The notes beneath the pieces are model-generated. The model was not told the DNA's origin. It saw only the letters and a program-made list of their open reading frames with translations, and did no database searches. A stretch of 64,000 nucleotides of DNA, taken from Bombus terrestris (taxonomy: Eukaryota; Arthropoda; Insecta; Hymenoptera; Apidae). A program made the translations under genes and the position numbers. Where the stretch lies: contig NC_063283.1 in assembly GCF_910591885.1 (NCBI RefSeq), positions 11,083,001-11,147,000 on the forward strand, given 5' to 3'. How positions within the stretch are numbered: the first letter of the stretch is position 1; each line of letters begins with the position of its first letter. Shown here piece after piece: positions 50,877 through 62,915 of this stretch.

Positions 50877-53800
50877 AGAGACGATCGATGTTACGAAAGA
50901 TAGAATAACGAATAGCTCTGAGTTTTGAGCTGAATGGAATTTAGACTGAATTAGATCCGTCGAAGAATATAGTAAAATATGATTCTTATTAGAGGATTAC
51001 TGTTACAAAAGAAAATTTTATATAAAATTGTTTGAAAATCGTAAAGGTTGAATGGGATTGAAAAATCCGTAGTGAATTGACTATTTTAATTTAAACAAAA
51101 GATCCGAGTGATTTATATCTGCAAATAAAAATTCGAAGACTATATACTATGGTAGCCGGAAAGGAAGTTTGCAGACGAAACTACAAAGAGAATCGTTAAA
51201 TTCATAAAGTTCTCCAAGTTCGAAACAAAAGAAAAAAATTTCCCGAATAGTTAGTTAGTGTACCTCGTATAAAGGGACGAACGTTAAAGCTTCAAACCGT
51301 GAAGAAGAAAATCCTGAAACTGTTGAAAGATTCTCGTATAAAGGGTAACAGTAAAATTTCTGTTGAAATGTCTGTATAGAATGAGATCGAAATACAGAAA
51401 GAGGAAAATCAAAGAACGTCGATAATAGCAAAGAACATGATTTTCGATAGTTCGAATATTTGATTAAAAAAAAACGAGAAGAAAATGGTAATAAAGAATC
51501 AGATGTGAAAATATACTCAAGAATTTTTTGATTTATTACAAGATTTTTGGATCTAGAAAATTATGAGGTTATAATCACGCAACGGAAAGATGTTATCGAA
51601 AGTTTTTGACAAGTTTGGAAAACATGTTACGCGAAAAATAATAATTTGAAGAAGGCTAGATTTGTTAAAAAAAAAAAGCAGATACTTGGAATTTCTCCAC
51701 AGGAAGGGGCAGACATTTGGAAGACAGAGTTGGAGGAAGTTGAGAAATTTTTCGTAGCAGAGCCATAGGAAACCGCGAAATCACTAGAAAAATCTTCAGA
51801 AAAAACGACAACGTCTGACTGATTCATCGTCAATTTGCCAAAATACATCGTGTTGGCAATGAAATAATATCCGGAGGCACGGTGGATCCATGGTCCTCCG
51901 TCGCAGCGAGAAAGGCGTTCGAAACTTTCGTGAGATGTAAGGATAAAAACGACAGGGTGGAAAATCTTGGAGAACAGTCGATTTTCTAACCCCTCCCTCC
52001 TCGCCACGCGTTTTCCTTTAACGAAAAGTATTTCGGTACGGATATTTACAAACTTATAATAAAGTAGATGAACTTAAGGAAAGTTTTTAAGAAGCAATAC
52101 AGAGGACGCGAGACTTTTTTAATTCGAGGAAATAGTTTCTGAAACTTGAAAGAGTTTAGAGGATGAGTCGGGGTACTTGAAAGTAATTATTCCTATTAAT
52201 AATGAACGTGAAAGTTACGGAGAAATCAGGAAAATTGCTGGTGAAAATAAATTTGAATAAAAATTCAGAAAAATATTAAAAAATTACAGACTAGTATCGA
52301 AGCGTAGAAAAAGAAATTAACATCAAAAACGGTTGATCCCAGTAGTTTAGGAATTTTACGCGATTGCGTCAATTGAAAATTATGCGAAAATTATGAACAC
52401 ACATACGTATGACATACGTAAATAAAGGGCGAGGTACATTCCCTTTAACCAAAATTCCATAAATATAAAACCTACCTCGTTATCAAAATTCTACTAAAAT
52501 CACTCGGATCTTCTTTATCGTAAACAAACTTTAATACATCGACAACAGTATAAAGGGATCATAGAATTGATGCTGAAAGGTTGCGAAACCAACAAGAGCA
52601 TTACGAAAAATCGTACAAGTATCGCACAATTGCTCTTTATCGTGAATCAACTTTAGTAGGCCGGAAAACCCAAAAGCGAAGGAAAAGTAGAAGGAAATCG
52701 GGTGGAATAAAGAGTGAAGAAGCTAGTAGTGAAAGGTAGGACTGGAAATGGGCGAAACACGAGAGTTGAAGGAGCAACGTCAGCGTGCCGGTACGATTTT
52801 CTCGATGCAGTAGAATCGGGACACGTCGGTGACAGTGAAACGAAATTTTCTGAGTGAACGCGAGACGAAGGACCGCTATCCTCGACGAACGGGCAACCGT
52901 CTCTCTGCCGGCTAAAGGATAGAAAAGGAAGGAAGAGAAAGTTGAAACGACACGACGGCTGATACGTTTAATGAAATCGAAGTAAAATCTTGTTAAAATT
53001 GTTGAAGACGTGGAAAAAGTCGATGTGTAAGAGAAGCTCGGGCTGGAATTAGCAACCGAAGGTGTGTGACAAGCACTCAGGACCGAAACAGCCGCTGAGA
53101 TAATTGAAGCCGCCCTAGAAGAAAAATGTCTACTAGAAGGTGGTCACGAATAGAGCTTGAATCGATCAAACTTTCTACCCCTTTTTTGTCTCGAAAATTT
53201 CTCTAGAAAGTTTATTTCGTATAATCGCAGACACTTTTAACACGTTAGGCTACAGGGTTAAGTCGCGGATGATAATTCGTTCGTGCTAGAAATCGGTGAA
53301 ACTTGACGTTTCGACTTTCAGTTCTTCGGCAGTTTCCAGTACTCGTGTTAAACTCGAATACAAATGGTTGTCGTGCGTTTAGTGATAAAACGAATAAAGT
53401 TCTACAGGGTGATTCTAAATAAAATAAAACAAACAGATAGATATCGTATAGACAATTCCAAGCTGTAAAAAATATTATAAGAAACTCTGTTCTAAAACTT
53501 TGTGGTTAATGAGAGCGGAATAAAAGTGTGTGATAAAAGAATAACAAATATCGGTGGTTGTGCATTAATCCGTTTAAAAAGGCGATCGGACTTTGAAATA
53601 AAATAAAATACAAGAAAGATAGATATCGAATAAGGCATTTAGGAAGGAATATTAAATAGTAAATGTCGAGTCTTAAAAAATCGTACATCTCACATATTAG
53701 ATCGATAGATAGTTGAACTTGACTTTCGGTGGTGAATTCCTTTCTCGATCAAAGATAATAGGATAACGCAAACCGTCGAAGCATTTCGGTGCTTGGAATG

Positions 53801-55201
53801 CTGTGATTTAAAGGCAGTTGAATGGTTTCTGTGTTTAAATAAGAACGTTTATACGGCACGGAGAGGAGCGTGGCTTGGTCGGCAGACTGTTCAGAGGCGG
53901 TGAAGGGGTTCTATTAACGGAATTGCCCGAGTACAAGAAATAATTAGATCGACCGATTGGAGCTGACCCTGCAGGCGACGACGGGATGATCCGTTTAGCA
54001 AACTGCGAGTAGAATAAAGGAAATGCAGGCGAAATTAGCTGGCTGACGAATGGAAAGAGACGAAACAATACGGGAAATCAGCCGCTGAATAAGAGCAAGA
54101 ACGAACGAAGGAGAAGTAAGAAGAGTTGAAAGACGGCGTTTGTCGAATTGGCGGTGAATGGTAAATCTCGAAGGCGCTGATAGATTTCATTGTTCTTTCT
54201 TGGGCCGAGTTGCCGGAGCAAGAGATTGGAAAAGAAAACGTTGGTAGAAAGAAACTTTGACGATAGTTTCGCAATCGAAGTAAGAAAGTGAGAATATAAA
54301 TATATGGATATTGGTGGAGAGAAATGACGAGGCAAAGCATGAAATGATATTTCATGATGATAGAGGAATTTATTAATCAACTGCCGAAGAAGAAAGATAA
54401 TTTCTACTTTTGACAATTATACTTTCCTAACACGATCATGCGTGTACGATCAATCAAGTGTTGATTATCGAATGAATGCCAACTGAAATAATTATATATC
54501 GGACAAACGAAGGAATCCGTGGAACTGGAAAGGAAGGATGTAGAAAAAGGAAAGATGAATTCTCATCCATCTTCGACCAGCTGATTAAGATCCATTATAT
54601 CCGGTTCAGAAAATAAAAAATTCCTCAAAACGTTTAGGTTGTTCGAACGTGTCTGACAGAAATAAAGAATTCACCGATTAAAATATAAACGAAGAAAAAC
54701 GAAACGTGATATATTTTTCAAAAAAGTTCAAAGAATCCGTCTTCAAGTTCGTAACATCCAAAAAGAAATACCCGATTAAGACTAAGCGTTGATGAAACCG
54801 AAAGAGGAGAAGCATTATTACAAATTATCGGTAACGTTTAAACAATTGAGAAAATTGGAAAAAGAGACGGAACTGAATTTACCGCTCTGTCGTTTCAGCT
54901 TGCAATAACGCTCCGCGACACGCAAAAGTCTCGTAAACGTTAGTAAAATCGAACAGAAAAAAGCAAAAGTTAAAAGAAGCGAAGGAAGCGAAAGAGAATG
55001 CGAAGACCGATATCGGTTAAAAACGACCGATGATCAGCCGTTGATCGATCGATCGTTAATCGGTTCGCGTCGTTATGGAGGTGCAAGCGATCGCGCGACG
55101 TTTTTCCAGTAGAGTCGATCGAGGATCTGGATTCGGGGGTTTGTTCAGCCGAAAGTGGTGCTCGGTAGTTGGAGACGCGGTGCGACAGCTTGCTAACTAA
55201 A
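50877..55201. other. intergenic or 5' untranslated DNA upstream of the receptor
   Basis: The plus strand is purine-rich over most of this interval, which produces long but meaningless minus-strand frames (for example 54035-54416). A GC-richer patch at 52740-52920 and the 200 bases before 55202 are candidates for promoter or 5' UTR exons of the receptor. Two similar AAATAAAATAAAA...GATAGATATCG segments occur at about 53417-53455 and 53594-53632. No core promoter could be assigned. Confidence 0.4.
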
Positions 55202-55462
55202 ATGCGAGAGCTGAACGCGACCGCATGTGCTGCCCTGTACGAGCGCGTCGAGTGGTCCGACCCGTGGATTCTGGTTACTCTGATCGTGCTCGCGATCGTC
55301 AACGTGATGGTGGTCCTGGGTAACGTGCTGGTGATATTGGCTGTTTATCATACCAGCAAACTGCGAAACGTCACGAATATGTTCATCGTCAGCCTCGCGG
55401 TGGCGGATCTCATGGTCGGTTTGGCTGTGCTTCCGTTCAGCGCTACATGGGAAGTTTTTAAG
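55202..55462 (+). CDS. Octalpha2R: alpha2-adrenergic-like octopamine receptor, coding exon 1
   Basis: This exon encodes residues 1-87 of a class A GPCR. The first ATG (55202) has a good context (CTAAAATG); the open frame extends upstream only to a non-ATG codon. After a short extracellular N-terminus with an N-glycosylation site (NAT, residue 5), TM1 (about 24-46) carries the GN...V signature (GNVLVILAVY). The first intracellular loop follows (KLRNVTN), then TM2 (about 59-81) with LAVADL, holding the conserved Asp2.50, and VLPF. The exon ends in phase 0 at K87 with a GTGAGA donor. The sequence WEVFK followed by VWIFGD in the next exon matches the insect alpha2-like octopamine receptor family. 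In insects this receptor responds to octopamine and is expected to couple to Gi. The gene continues rightward and is incomplete in the window. Confidence 0.93.
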
Positions 55463-58400
55463 GTGAGATTATTCGTGAAACACCTGTATTTCCTTTGTTT
55501 CTTCTTTAAAATTCTATCGTTTCGACCAAGTTTAGTAATTTATACATTCGACACGATCTGTCAAATACAAAAAATTAATCAGCAAAACAAAAAGAAAATC
55601 CTCGTAAAGCAAAAAGATAATCATTTGCAATCATCTCCTCGATTCGAGCCCTAAAAAGCGACCTCGAAAAAGCTTCAGCCACAGAAAATCGTTCGAAAAT
55701 CCGTTTTCTACGCGAACACAACTGTACAACGATAATACATCGCGCTTTATATCTCAAAATTAGAACGCCTCGGCATCAAATAGGAACGAGACGCATCCAA
55801 CAATAGAAACATTGCATCCCGGTCGACGATTCTTTGTCGTTCAGCAACGAATTTCGTTGCGTGTCGATCTCTCGTCCGTTCGATGGTTTACCTATTGACC
55901 ATCGTCTCTTTCCTTTCTCTTTCGTTATTCTTCTCTTCCTCTTTTTCCTTTTCTTTCCCTTTTTTCTTTTTCTTCTTTTCTACCTACCAAAAGGCAAGTA
56001 TAACGGCGAAGCGACCAACGACGAGTTCTCGAATGCGAATCTGCAGCGAAATTCGAGACTTGCGGACGAGAAAATATCGGAGCGACGATACGCGAATCCT
56101 AGCCTGTTAAACGTTCGTTCCACTTCCGGTATTGCTTCCGTGATTTCCACAGGGAGTAGGATTTTTTGCACGGTGATATTTTTGGTTTAGAATTGTTTGC
56201 GGGTCGAAAGTTAAGGCACGGTGAACCTATTTGGTAAAATTTTTGTTTCATTGAAAAGCTTTTTTGTTGCGCGTATAGAGATAAGGTTCGTTAACCGTTA
56301 TTCGTGTTATTTGGTTAAGCTATTCGTGAAAGGATCGTGATCTTTCGATATCTTGTTCGAATCGAAGAAAATCTAACGAAGAGAAAAATAAACGAAGAAA
56401 CTAAAGAAAAGGAGAAATTTACCTATGCACGTGACAATATCCCCTAGGACGTTACTAAACTTCCACTATATTTCTGCATATTAAAAATTATCAAATTAAC
56501 GCCGTACTTGATCCAGACGTAATAGCGGAAAAATAAAATGCTAAATAAATAAAGTAGAAGAAATAATACGAGACACGAGTAATATAAGAATCGACAACGA
56601 AATCATTTCTTCATAATAAAGATTAAAAATAGAAAAGAAAAATCATTCGCTGAAATATCTGTTACGCGCGTAAATGAAAGACGCGGACATCCCTAGTGAA
56701 GAACACCTCGATACAATTATCTCGACTGTCAAAGATAACGTTCAATGCGCTATAATCGCGAGCCCTGAAGAACTCGTGGCAAAAAGCGTGCAGCCGAAAT
56801 AACCGCAGACGGGGATGGGTTAAGCGCAACAGTTTGCCGGCTTTCGTCCTTCGTTCCTCCCTGGCCCCCTCTGAAAGATGAACGTTTCTAGCCAGGGGGA
56901 TGAGAACGGTGGATCGTTGCGCCTGGTATTCCGCACGAAGAAACTGGGATTTGGATTTACAGCTAGATAGAATTCGCGATAGATGGGATTTATCGTTGGT
57001 TTATCGAATGGGTAGATCCAGGAATTTTACAGATAGAAACGGTTCTCCTTATTTCGTTATATATGTCCATTTTAGATCTTTATTTTTATTTAATTTTTAG
57101 AGCCAGACAGCTTTCGAAATGCGTAGATGGAATTGCTTTTCTCGAAAACTTTTTCTTGGGTGCTTCGAGAACTTTATTGGATTGGAGATATTTCTATACA
57201 TAGGTAGGCAACTGATTCTTTTTTTTTATCGTTATACGTGCGTTTAAAGAATTATTTAGTAGGAAAATGTCGGCCTCTATATCTTTCGTCCTTATTATCT
57301 AATTTCTAGGGATGACAGATTTCTACTTCAAATTTACTGTTCTTTGTTCGAACGGTCGGTCGAATTTTATAAAGAAGTGATCCTTTCTTATCATTTTGTA
57401 TAACGAATACAAATACAAATATTTGTAACCATGGTATTTCATATTTCATATTTTATATACATGCACACTGCATATAAAATATTTGGTATGCGAAATATAA
57501 ACATACAGGTAAATTATTAGATTTCAACGATGCTGTATGCTGTAGACCAAGGATCGTAGACGAACGAAACTCGAGTATTAAAACGAGAAAGCGATGAACG
57601 GAATATAACATGCTTTCTATATTATTTATCAAAATCATCTGTATTCGCCATCATTTCGTACAATTCTCTTACCATATTAATGAAAGAGTATTTAATTTCA
57701 AATTGCTCGAATAATTTTTAAGAATCGTATGTTTCTCGATTCATCGATTTTTCATATATCGGGAACGATGACAAATTTGATATTCAAATTGCCAATCGGA
57801 ATTTGAAAGAGAAAAGTAGATAAAAAATTAGAGTAAAATACTTTAAAGCACCTGAAGTATTAAAAAGTAAGTTGCAATAAAAGTTGCGATAAAAGACTAA
57901 AGTAATTTAACATTGATTAGAAGATGGGTAAAAAAGTTGGGAGAAAATACCGAGAGGTTAACGGACGAATAAAAAAAATGATTGTTTAAAGAACTGAAAG
58001 CATTCACTGACTGAACAAAAAGAATTGGAAAATAATCGAGGTGAAAGAGTTAAATCCCAAGGAGGCGAACGAACAATCGTTTCGAAGCTTGCTCTCTCAG
58101 CATACAACACACCGTATCAAATCAATGCCTAATAATTAATCACAATCCTGTTGTCAAAACAGGAATAATTCTCGTGATGAAAAAATCAGAAACGCAAGAA
58201 TCAATGTGGATATCAAGACAAGTATTCGATAAGTATTTAAAAAATTGTAAATAAAGGGACGAAATAGGAATTTCATAGCCCTTATGGAGCATTTAAGAAC
58301 ACGAGGCGTTTAATTTTATCCAGAATTTGTTATAAATTAAATTGTTGATCGTTGATATAGCGTAAATTGCAACGCGACCTTTTCCAAGATAATTGCACTC

Positions 58401-59931
58401 TGGTTATTTATCGAAGAACATATCGCGTCAATGAAAAGCAAGTGGATGAACATTTTTATTGGCCGAAAGTTACTTTCGCAATTACAACTGCGAATTTTCC
58501 AATGAAATTGAAATCGAACATGTTGAAAGGAATCGCCAGTTTGAATAATCACGATTTCCGTTTCAAACATAATTCTCCATGAATACGATATTTGCAAGAA
58601 GATAAAAAGAGAACAAAGATGAATTTAGATCATCTTTAAGAGATAGATAACCGTGCTTCCGTCTGTACAAAGCTTGGCAAATTTCTGAGCAGCGCGCAAA
58701 CATCCGCAGGCGATCGATAATTAATTCGTTCCGAGTAACCTGGCAATGTGTATAAACCGCACGAGTAATCGATATGCGAAACTTTCATTAATGATTTCAC
58801 TAACGATTCTGGCCGATGAACGAGAAAACGGTTAATTGGTATCCATGGTACGGTTATCTTCGAATATTCCGCTGATCGGTATTAATAACAAGCGTTATTG
58901 CGGAATAGAGGTTGGCGCAACGAGAGTATATTAATCGGACGGAACAGAGGCAGGGACAGGAGTAATTGGGAACAGGTGGTTGCACCGGCTACCAGCGTAT
59001 GCACGTGCACTGTACGATACAGTACAGTCAGCCGCCAATCCGCGTTACACCTACCGAGTGCAGTGTCCCGTTGCCGCGTTGGCCTGGCGTCCAGATCCAG
59101 GTGTCAGGCTACGTTCTCCTCTTATCTCAAAAATAACGTACGACCCGATGGATTTTGGGTAACCCGGTCGATGGAATTCAGCCACGAATGTAAAAATACT
59201 ATTTTGCTACTTTCAATTATCTTTGTCGTAATATCGTAGCTGAGAAGATTTGTAGAAAAAACGATTTTCTTTCAATTCGTACGATATCTTCGTACGAAAA
59301 GACGAATCGAGTAAATTGCGTAAATCGGAAGTTTTAGTTTTAGTGTTTTAATACGATGTTAGCTACTAGTATTAATAAAAATTAGCAAAAAGAAGAAAGC
59401 CGAGGTTGTCTGACAACGTAAAACCGCGTTCTAGTACGCGTAGTCGAGTGACGTTTCTCGGATCAGGTTTTACCCAGCGATAGGATATACGGAGTATTGG
59501 TTTTGGCGTTACGGAGAAGAGGAGAAGATTGAAACGAAGAATAGGGGATAGACGAAGGTATCGTAGCTTGCGGAGAATGTATCGGTGAAAACGTGGATTC
59601 CACTTCGACTGTGCAACTTGGTCGCCTAAAAATAAAGGAAATGAGAGGAAAATTTATACAAGGCCAGACGAAAAAAATCTCAGATATAAAAAGGAAGCTT
59701 GAATTTACAATTTTTAAACCGAATCACTCCCCTTTATGATAAAATAGTAGCAATTACCTCGATGTATATTGTGTACATGACACCTACTTTGAAAAACTTG
59801 TCGCATAATTACGGATTACGGATTCAAGTATATTTGAACGTTTGAAAAATGAACAAATATAATATAATAGGATGGGAGAACATTGTTGAAACGTTTCTCG
59901 AATTTGTGACTTTTGTACGTTATGTTGGAAG
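55463..59931 (+). other. receptor intron 1 (4.5 kb)
   Basis: GT-AG intron between exons 1 and 2, phase 0. It contains a long pyrimidine tract (about 55905-55985) and a GC-richer patch at 58900-59160 that may be regulatory. The open frame running from exon 1 to 55656 is simply read-through into the intron. No nested gene is supported. Confidence 0.85.
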
Positions 59932-60069
59932 GTGTGGATATTCGGTGATCTATGGTGCTCGATCTGGCTGGCGGTGGACGTATGGATGTGCACGGCATCG
60001 ATATTGAATTTGTGCGCCATCAGCCTGGATAGATACTTAGCAGTGACCAGGCCAGTGAGTTATCCTCAG
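59932..60069 (+). CDS. Octalpha2R: alpha2-adrenergic-like octopamine receptor, coding exon 2
   Basis: Forty-six codons (residues 88-133) starting VWIFGDLWCSIW. It encodes the end of extracellular loop 1, TM3 and part of intracellular loop 2. Cys96 is the position (3.25) that forms the disulfide with loop 2. Asp103 in WLAVDVW is Asp3.32, the amine-binding residue of biogenic amine receptors. TASILNLCAISLDRY carries the DRY motif at residues 120-122. The acceptor is GGAAG|GTGTGG. The 3' end is unusual: keeping the family's conserved V-x-Y-P-x-IMS run requires ending at CAG with a GC donor (CAG|GCAAGT). A canonical GTGAGT donor lies 15 bases upstream, in frame. There is no doubt about gene identity from this exon. 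Confidence 0.92.
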
Positions 60070-61065
60070 GCAAGTACCATTTACAGATTATTCGATTTCG
60101 CAGTACAAGGTGTGCAGTTATGGGAACGCTCGATAAAGCCATTTGTCTACTATTCTACGCCTCTGTTTCCTCTCTTCTATTCTACGCTTCTGTTTGCCGC
60201 CTCCTATTCTATACGCCTCTGTTTCCACCTCAAATAGTCTCTGTGTTCGACGTTTCCCTTCCAACGGCTTAATTGATCGATCGTTTGTTCAACTTGCAAC
60301 GTTTGACTTTCGCGACCGCTTCGTAATAACGTTGTTACCACTCTGTTCCATGAAATTCTGCGATCCGAACGTTCAATTTTGTTTCGTACGTCTACAGAAA
60401 AGTTTCTTGCAGAAACACGTGTAGCTAAAACCTTCTTCAATAACGAATGGTCTGAATAAATGTCGAATTTTCACTTTATTATATTATCATGATATATTAC
60501 ACAAATAATACAAATAATAAGATATATGGATACAAAGAATTGTTGGTAATTGTTTGTTTCTTTCTGTGAAAATATTATCGCATTACAATTGCTACGGAAA
60601 ATGTAAAGAATCGTTAGTGGTTTGTTTGACCATCGTGCATGTTCAAATTTGAGAAAATCCTCGAAGGGATTTTCCAGCCATTCGAGGCGGTTTCACTCGC
60701 CGGCTTCTATATTTCTGTATATTTTCTAGGAATCCTTAAATATTTTAAAAGATTTTGCAAGATTCCCAAAAGTTTTCTAAAGGCATTGAATAACGATCGT
60801 CATAAAGATGTCTGATATTTAGAAATTTCCCAACATGTAAAAACGTTTCCGCATATCCTTTTCCAATAATGCAAAGTAAAAAATACTCGGCGATGACAAA
60901 TTCTTTCGAAGAATGAAAAAAAATCTGACAAATTTAACGCCTAAAGACACTGAATTCGGTTGTTAAAATTCTTGTTTTACCGATATTTACTCCTTTTGCT
61001 TTATTATTAGCTTTATTATTCACGATGTTTCAGTAAGCCTGTTATCATAACCCTTTAAAATCTAG
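60070..61065 (+). other. receptor intron 2, GC-AG type (996 bp)
   Basis: It begins GCAAGT and ends ...AAATCTAG before ATCATGTCA. The GC donor has the strong flanking consensus (CAG|GCAAGT) typical of functional GC-AG introns. Phase 0. Non-coding throughout. Confidence 0.8.
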
Positions 61066-61164
61066 ATCATGTCACCGAGAAGGGCAAGGCTGCTAGTGGC
61101 AACCGTGTGGATCTTGAGCTTCGTTATCTGTTTCCCACCCCTGGTCGGCTGGAAAGACAAACGG
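61066..61164 (+). CDS. Octalpha2R: alpha2-adrenergic-like octopamine receptor, coding exon 3 (TM4)
   Basis: Thirty-three codons (residues 134-166) from IMSPRRARLL to VGWKDKR. Basic residues at the start are the end of intracellular loop 2. TM4 runs about 140-162 with VWILSF and FPPLVGW, closely matching the insect alpha2-like octopamine receptors (IMS...FICFPPLVGWKD). The exon is taken to end at CGG|GTAACT, before a 75-nt mini-intron. If that intron is retained, the block simply continues in frame to 61367. The acceptor before ATC is TCTAG with only a weak pyrimidine tract. Confidence 0.85.
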
Positions 61165-61239
61165 GTAACTACCATCGACGTCGACAGTTTGTTCGCTCGT
61201 TACACGGTGTCCTTGTACATTTTTGCGCTCGTTTCGCAG
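61165..61239 (+). other. probable 75-nt in-frame mini-intron in extracellular loop 2
   Basis: The segment begins GTAACT and ends with a pyrimidine-rich acceptor (TTTTTGCGCTCGTTTCGCAG). It is exactly 25 codons long and lacks stops, so translation passes through it. The peptide it would add includes a hydrophobic run (YTVSLYIFALVS) out of place in an extracellular loop, and none of the receptor family's conserved residues. An intron is the simpler reading; retention would give a longer isoform. Confidence 0.7.
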
Positions 61240-61367
61240 TCTCACCCCACGTACAACGCGACGTTCGCTCAGAACGGACCGTTCAACACCACCACTATAC
61301 TCATCCCGGTGAAACCGTGTCCCTGGATCTGTGAACTGACAAACGACGCAGGCTACGTCGTTTACAG
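61240..61367 (+). CDS. Octalpha2R: alpha2-adrenergic-like octopamine receptor, coding exon 4 (loop 2)
   Basis: Forty-two codons plus two bases (about residues 167-208). They encode most of extracellular loop 2: SHPTYNATFAQ, two or more N-glycosylation sites (NAT, NTT), then PCPWICELTNDAGYVVY. The CELTND-x-GYV block is characteristic of insect alpha2-like octopamine and related amine receptors, and its Cys pairs with Cys96 of TM3. The exon ends TTTACAG|GTAAGG, leaving a split codon (AG) expected to become Ser with the next exon. TM5-TM7 and the third intracellular loop are not in the window. Confidence 0.88.
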
Positions 61368-61864
61368 GTAAGGAAAGAAAACGGTAGTAGGGAAAAGATA
61401 TCGTCAAGATAAGGTTGATTCTTGAAATCCTTGGATCGAACATTTAAGAAAAGCTGGTATCGTTAGAATGGCATAGGATCTACGCTACAGCGGTAATTGG
61501 CAATTCGACTGATGGAGATTTTGAAAAGAAATTATTTGCGACGAGGAATTCGAAATTACGAATCAAGAGAGTTAAGAGTCGAATTTACGAGAATAGAAAT
61601 TTGAAAATTTCAAAATTCCGATACTTTGATATCCGAAAGTTAAGATATTTCGACGGTTTGACGGTTCTAAACTATAATATTTCGACGGGTTGACGTTTCA
61701 GAATTTTGAAACTTGTATACCTTTGATACTGCGAATTCAGCTACCTGTCGCTATACGTATGTATGTATATTTTCTATATACATATTTGCTATACTCCTTC
61801 TTCGATCGAAAGTACAACTTTGAAAAATTACTAGTCTCCACGATACGATATATATATATATACA
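61368..61864 (+). other. start of receptor intron 4
   Basis: AT-rich intronic DNA after the GTAAGG donor, ending in a TA microsatellite (about 61848-61863). No further receptor exon (TM5) was found before the end of the window. Confidence 0.6.
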
Positions 61865-62915
61865 TGTCGGGTTTTCGTTAGGATTTCGGACGCGCGATAA
61901 TTCTTCGTTAGAATTTGCCATCGTGATGTTCAACAAAGATTGTATTTACACAAATAAATATTTCTTTACAAAGTTTAGTAAATAATTAGTTTAACGGTTA
62001 ACTAATTTAACAAACAATAAGTATAACGGATGCTTTTGACAATATTCTTGGGTTCAATAACGAATCCACGGTCAACGGGAAAACTCTTTGTACGTTTGAA
62101 TATATTTGGTAGCACGCAGACACGTTTACTCAGACGTAGGGTTACTTTCAGACTGACTGCCAAGACGATGACGGTAAACTCTCCAAGGTGATTGCAAAAT
62201 AAAAGACAGATACAGTCACATTTGTCAATTACATATTGATCGGGAATATCAACAAATTCCCAAGCGCCGTAATTAGGCAGTCCCGTGTAAACCAACATTG
62301 CTCCTGATCGAGACTTGATTGTTTATACAGCGTGTCCCTCAACATCGGTACTTCCTCTGTAAGACATTTCGTTCATCCCGTGACCGTGGCTACGTTCGGC
62401 GACCAGTTATGTAGTATCGTGGACAAAAGGCCTAAGATATCGGCCGAATCGTAAACAATGTCGCGAGAGCCGCGGCATTGTCGGGTACATCAATGTGTCG
62501 TCGGTTCTTTTTAAGTGGATAGTTTCGTGGAAAGGGCCTGCGTGACCCTGGCCACGGGCGTTTCGGGACACGTGTCTCGAACGGCGGAAAAAGACAAAGA
62601 GACGTTAAAGTCAGTATTAGTTGAGAAGCCGGAGAGGACGGATGCAAAAGGTGTGCAGAGTGTGAGTTGAGAAGCGAGAGCGAGCGAGTGTAGAAGCCGA
62701 AGAGTGTGAATCGGGAAGTCGGAAGCCGCGTGTGAGAATAAGACGTACAACAGCATTGTAATCATTTCGTTGCTTCGAATATTATTTATCAAATCAAAAC
62801 ATCATTACTTGTCCTTTCCTCTAAGACCCATTAAGATACTACAGTTATGTCACCTCGAGCCCAAGTACTGGGGATCTTCCTAAAGAAAGGCCCGATGTCC
62901 CTACATCCCCGACAT
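61865..62915. repeat. dispersed repeat, copy 1 (interrupted by a solo LTR)
   Basis: This copy and the next share a colinear series of blocks: AATTTGCCATCG-like start, TTCAATAACGAATCCACGGT followed by CAACGGG, TACTT...TCCCGTGACCGTGG, TACGTTCGGCGACCAG and CACCTCGAGCCCA. Copy 1 is split by the LTR at 62410-62843. Minus-strand frames in both copies share PVDRGFVIEPKNI, which may just reflect DNA similarity. The class of transposon is not recognised. Confidence 0.75.
62410..62843. mobile_element. solo LTR, 434 bp
   Basis: The insert begins TGTAGTATC and ends GATACTACA, perfect 9-base inverted termini of the TG...CA type. It is flanked by GTTA on each side (62406-62409 and 62844-62847); the boundary could shift by a base, giving a 5-base AGTTA. 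Removing it restores the uninterrupted sequence CCAGTTATGTCACCTCGAG, which aligns with CCAGCTGTGTCACCTCGAG in the neighbouring repeat copy at 63456, so it is a secondary insertion. There are no internal coding domains. It was left by recombination between LTRs of a full-length element; the family is not determined. Confidence 0.8.

Noticed and set aside
55463..55656. Extension of receptor exon 1 past the GTGAGA donor
   Set aside because: The extra residues leave the GPCR pattern immediately, while WEVFK joins perfectly to VWIFGD in exon 2.
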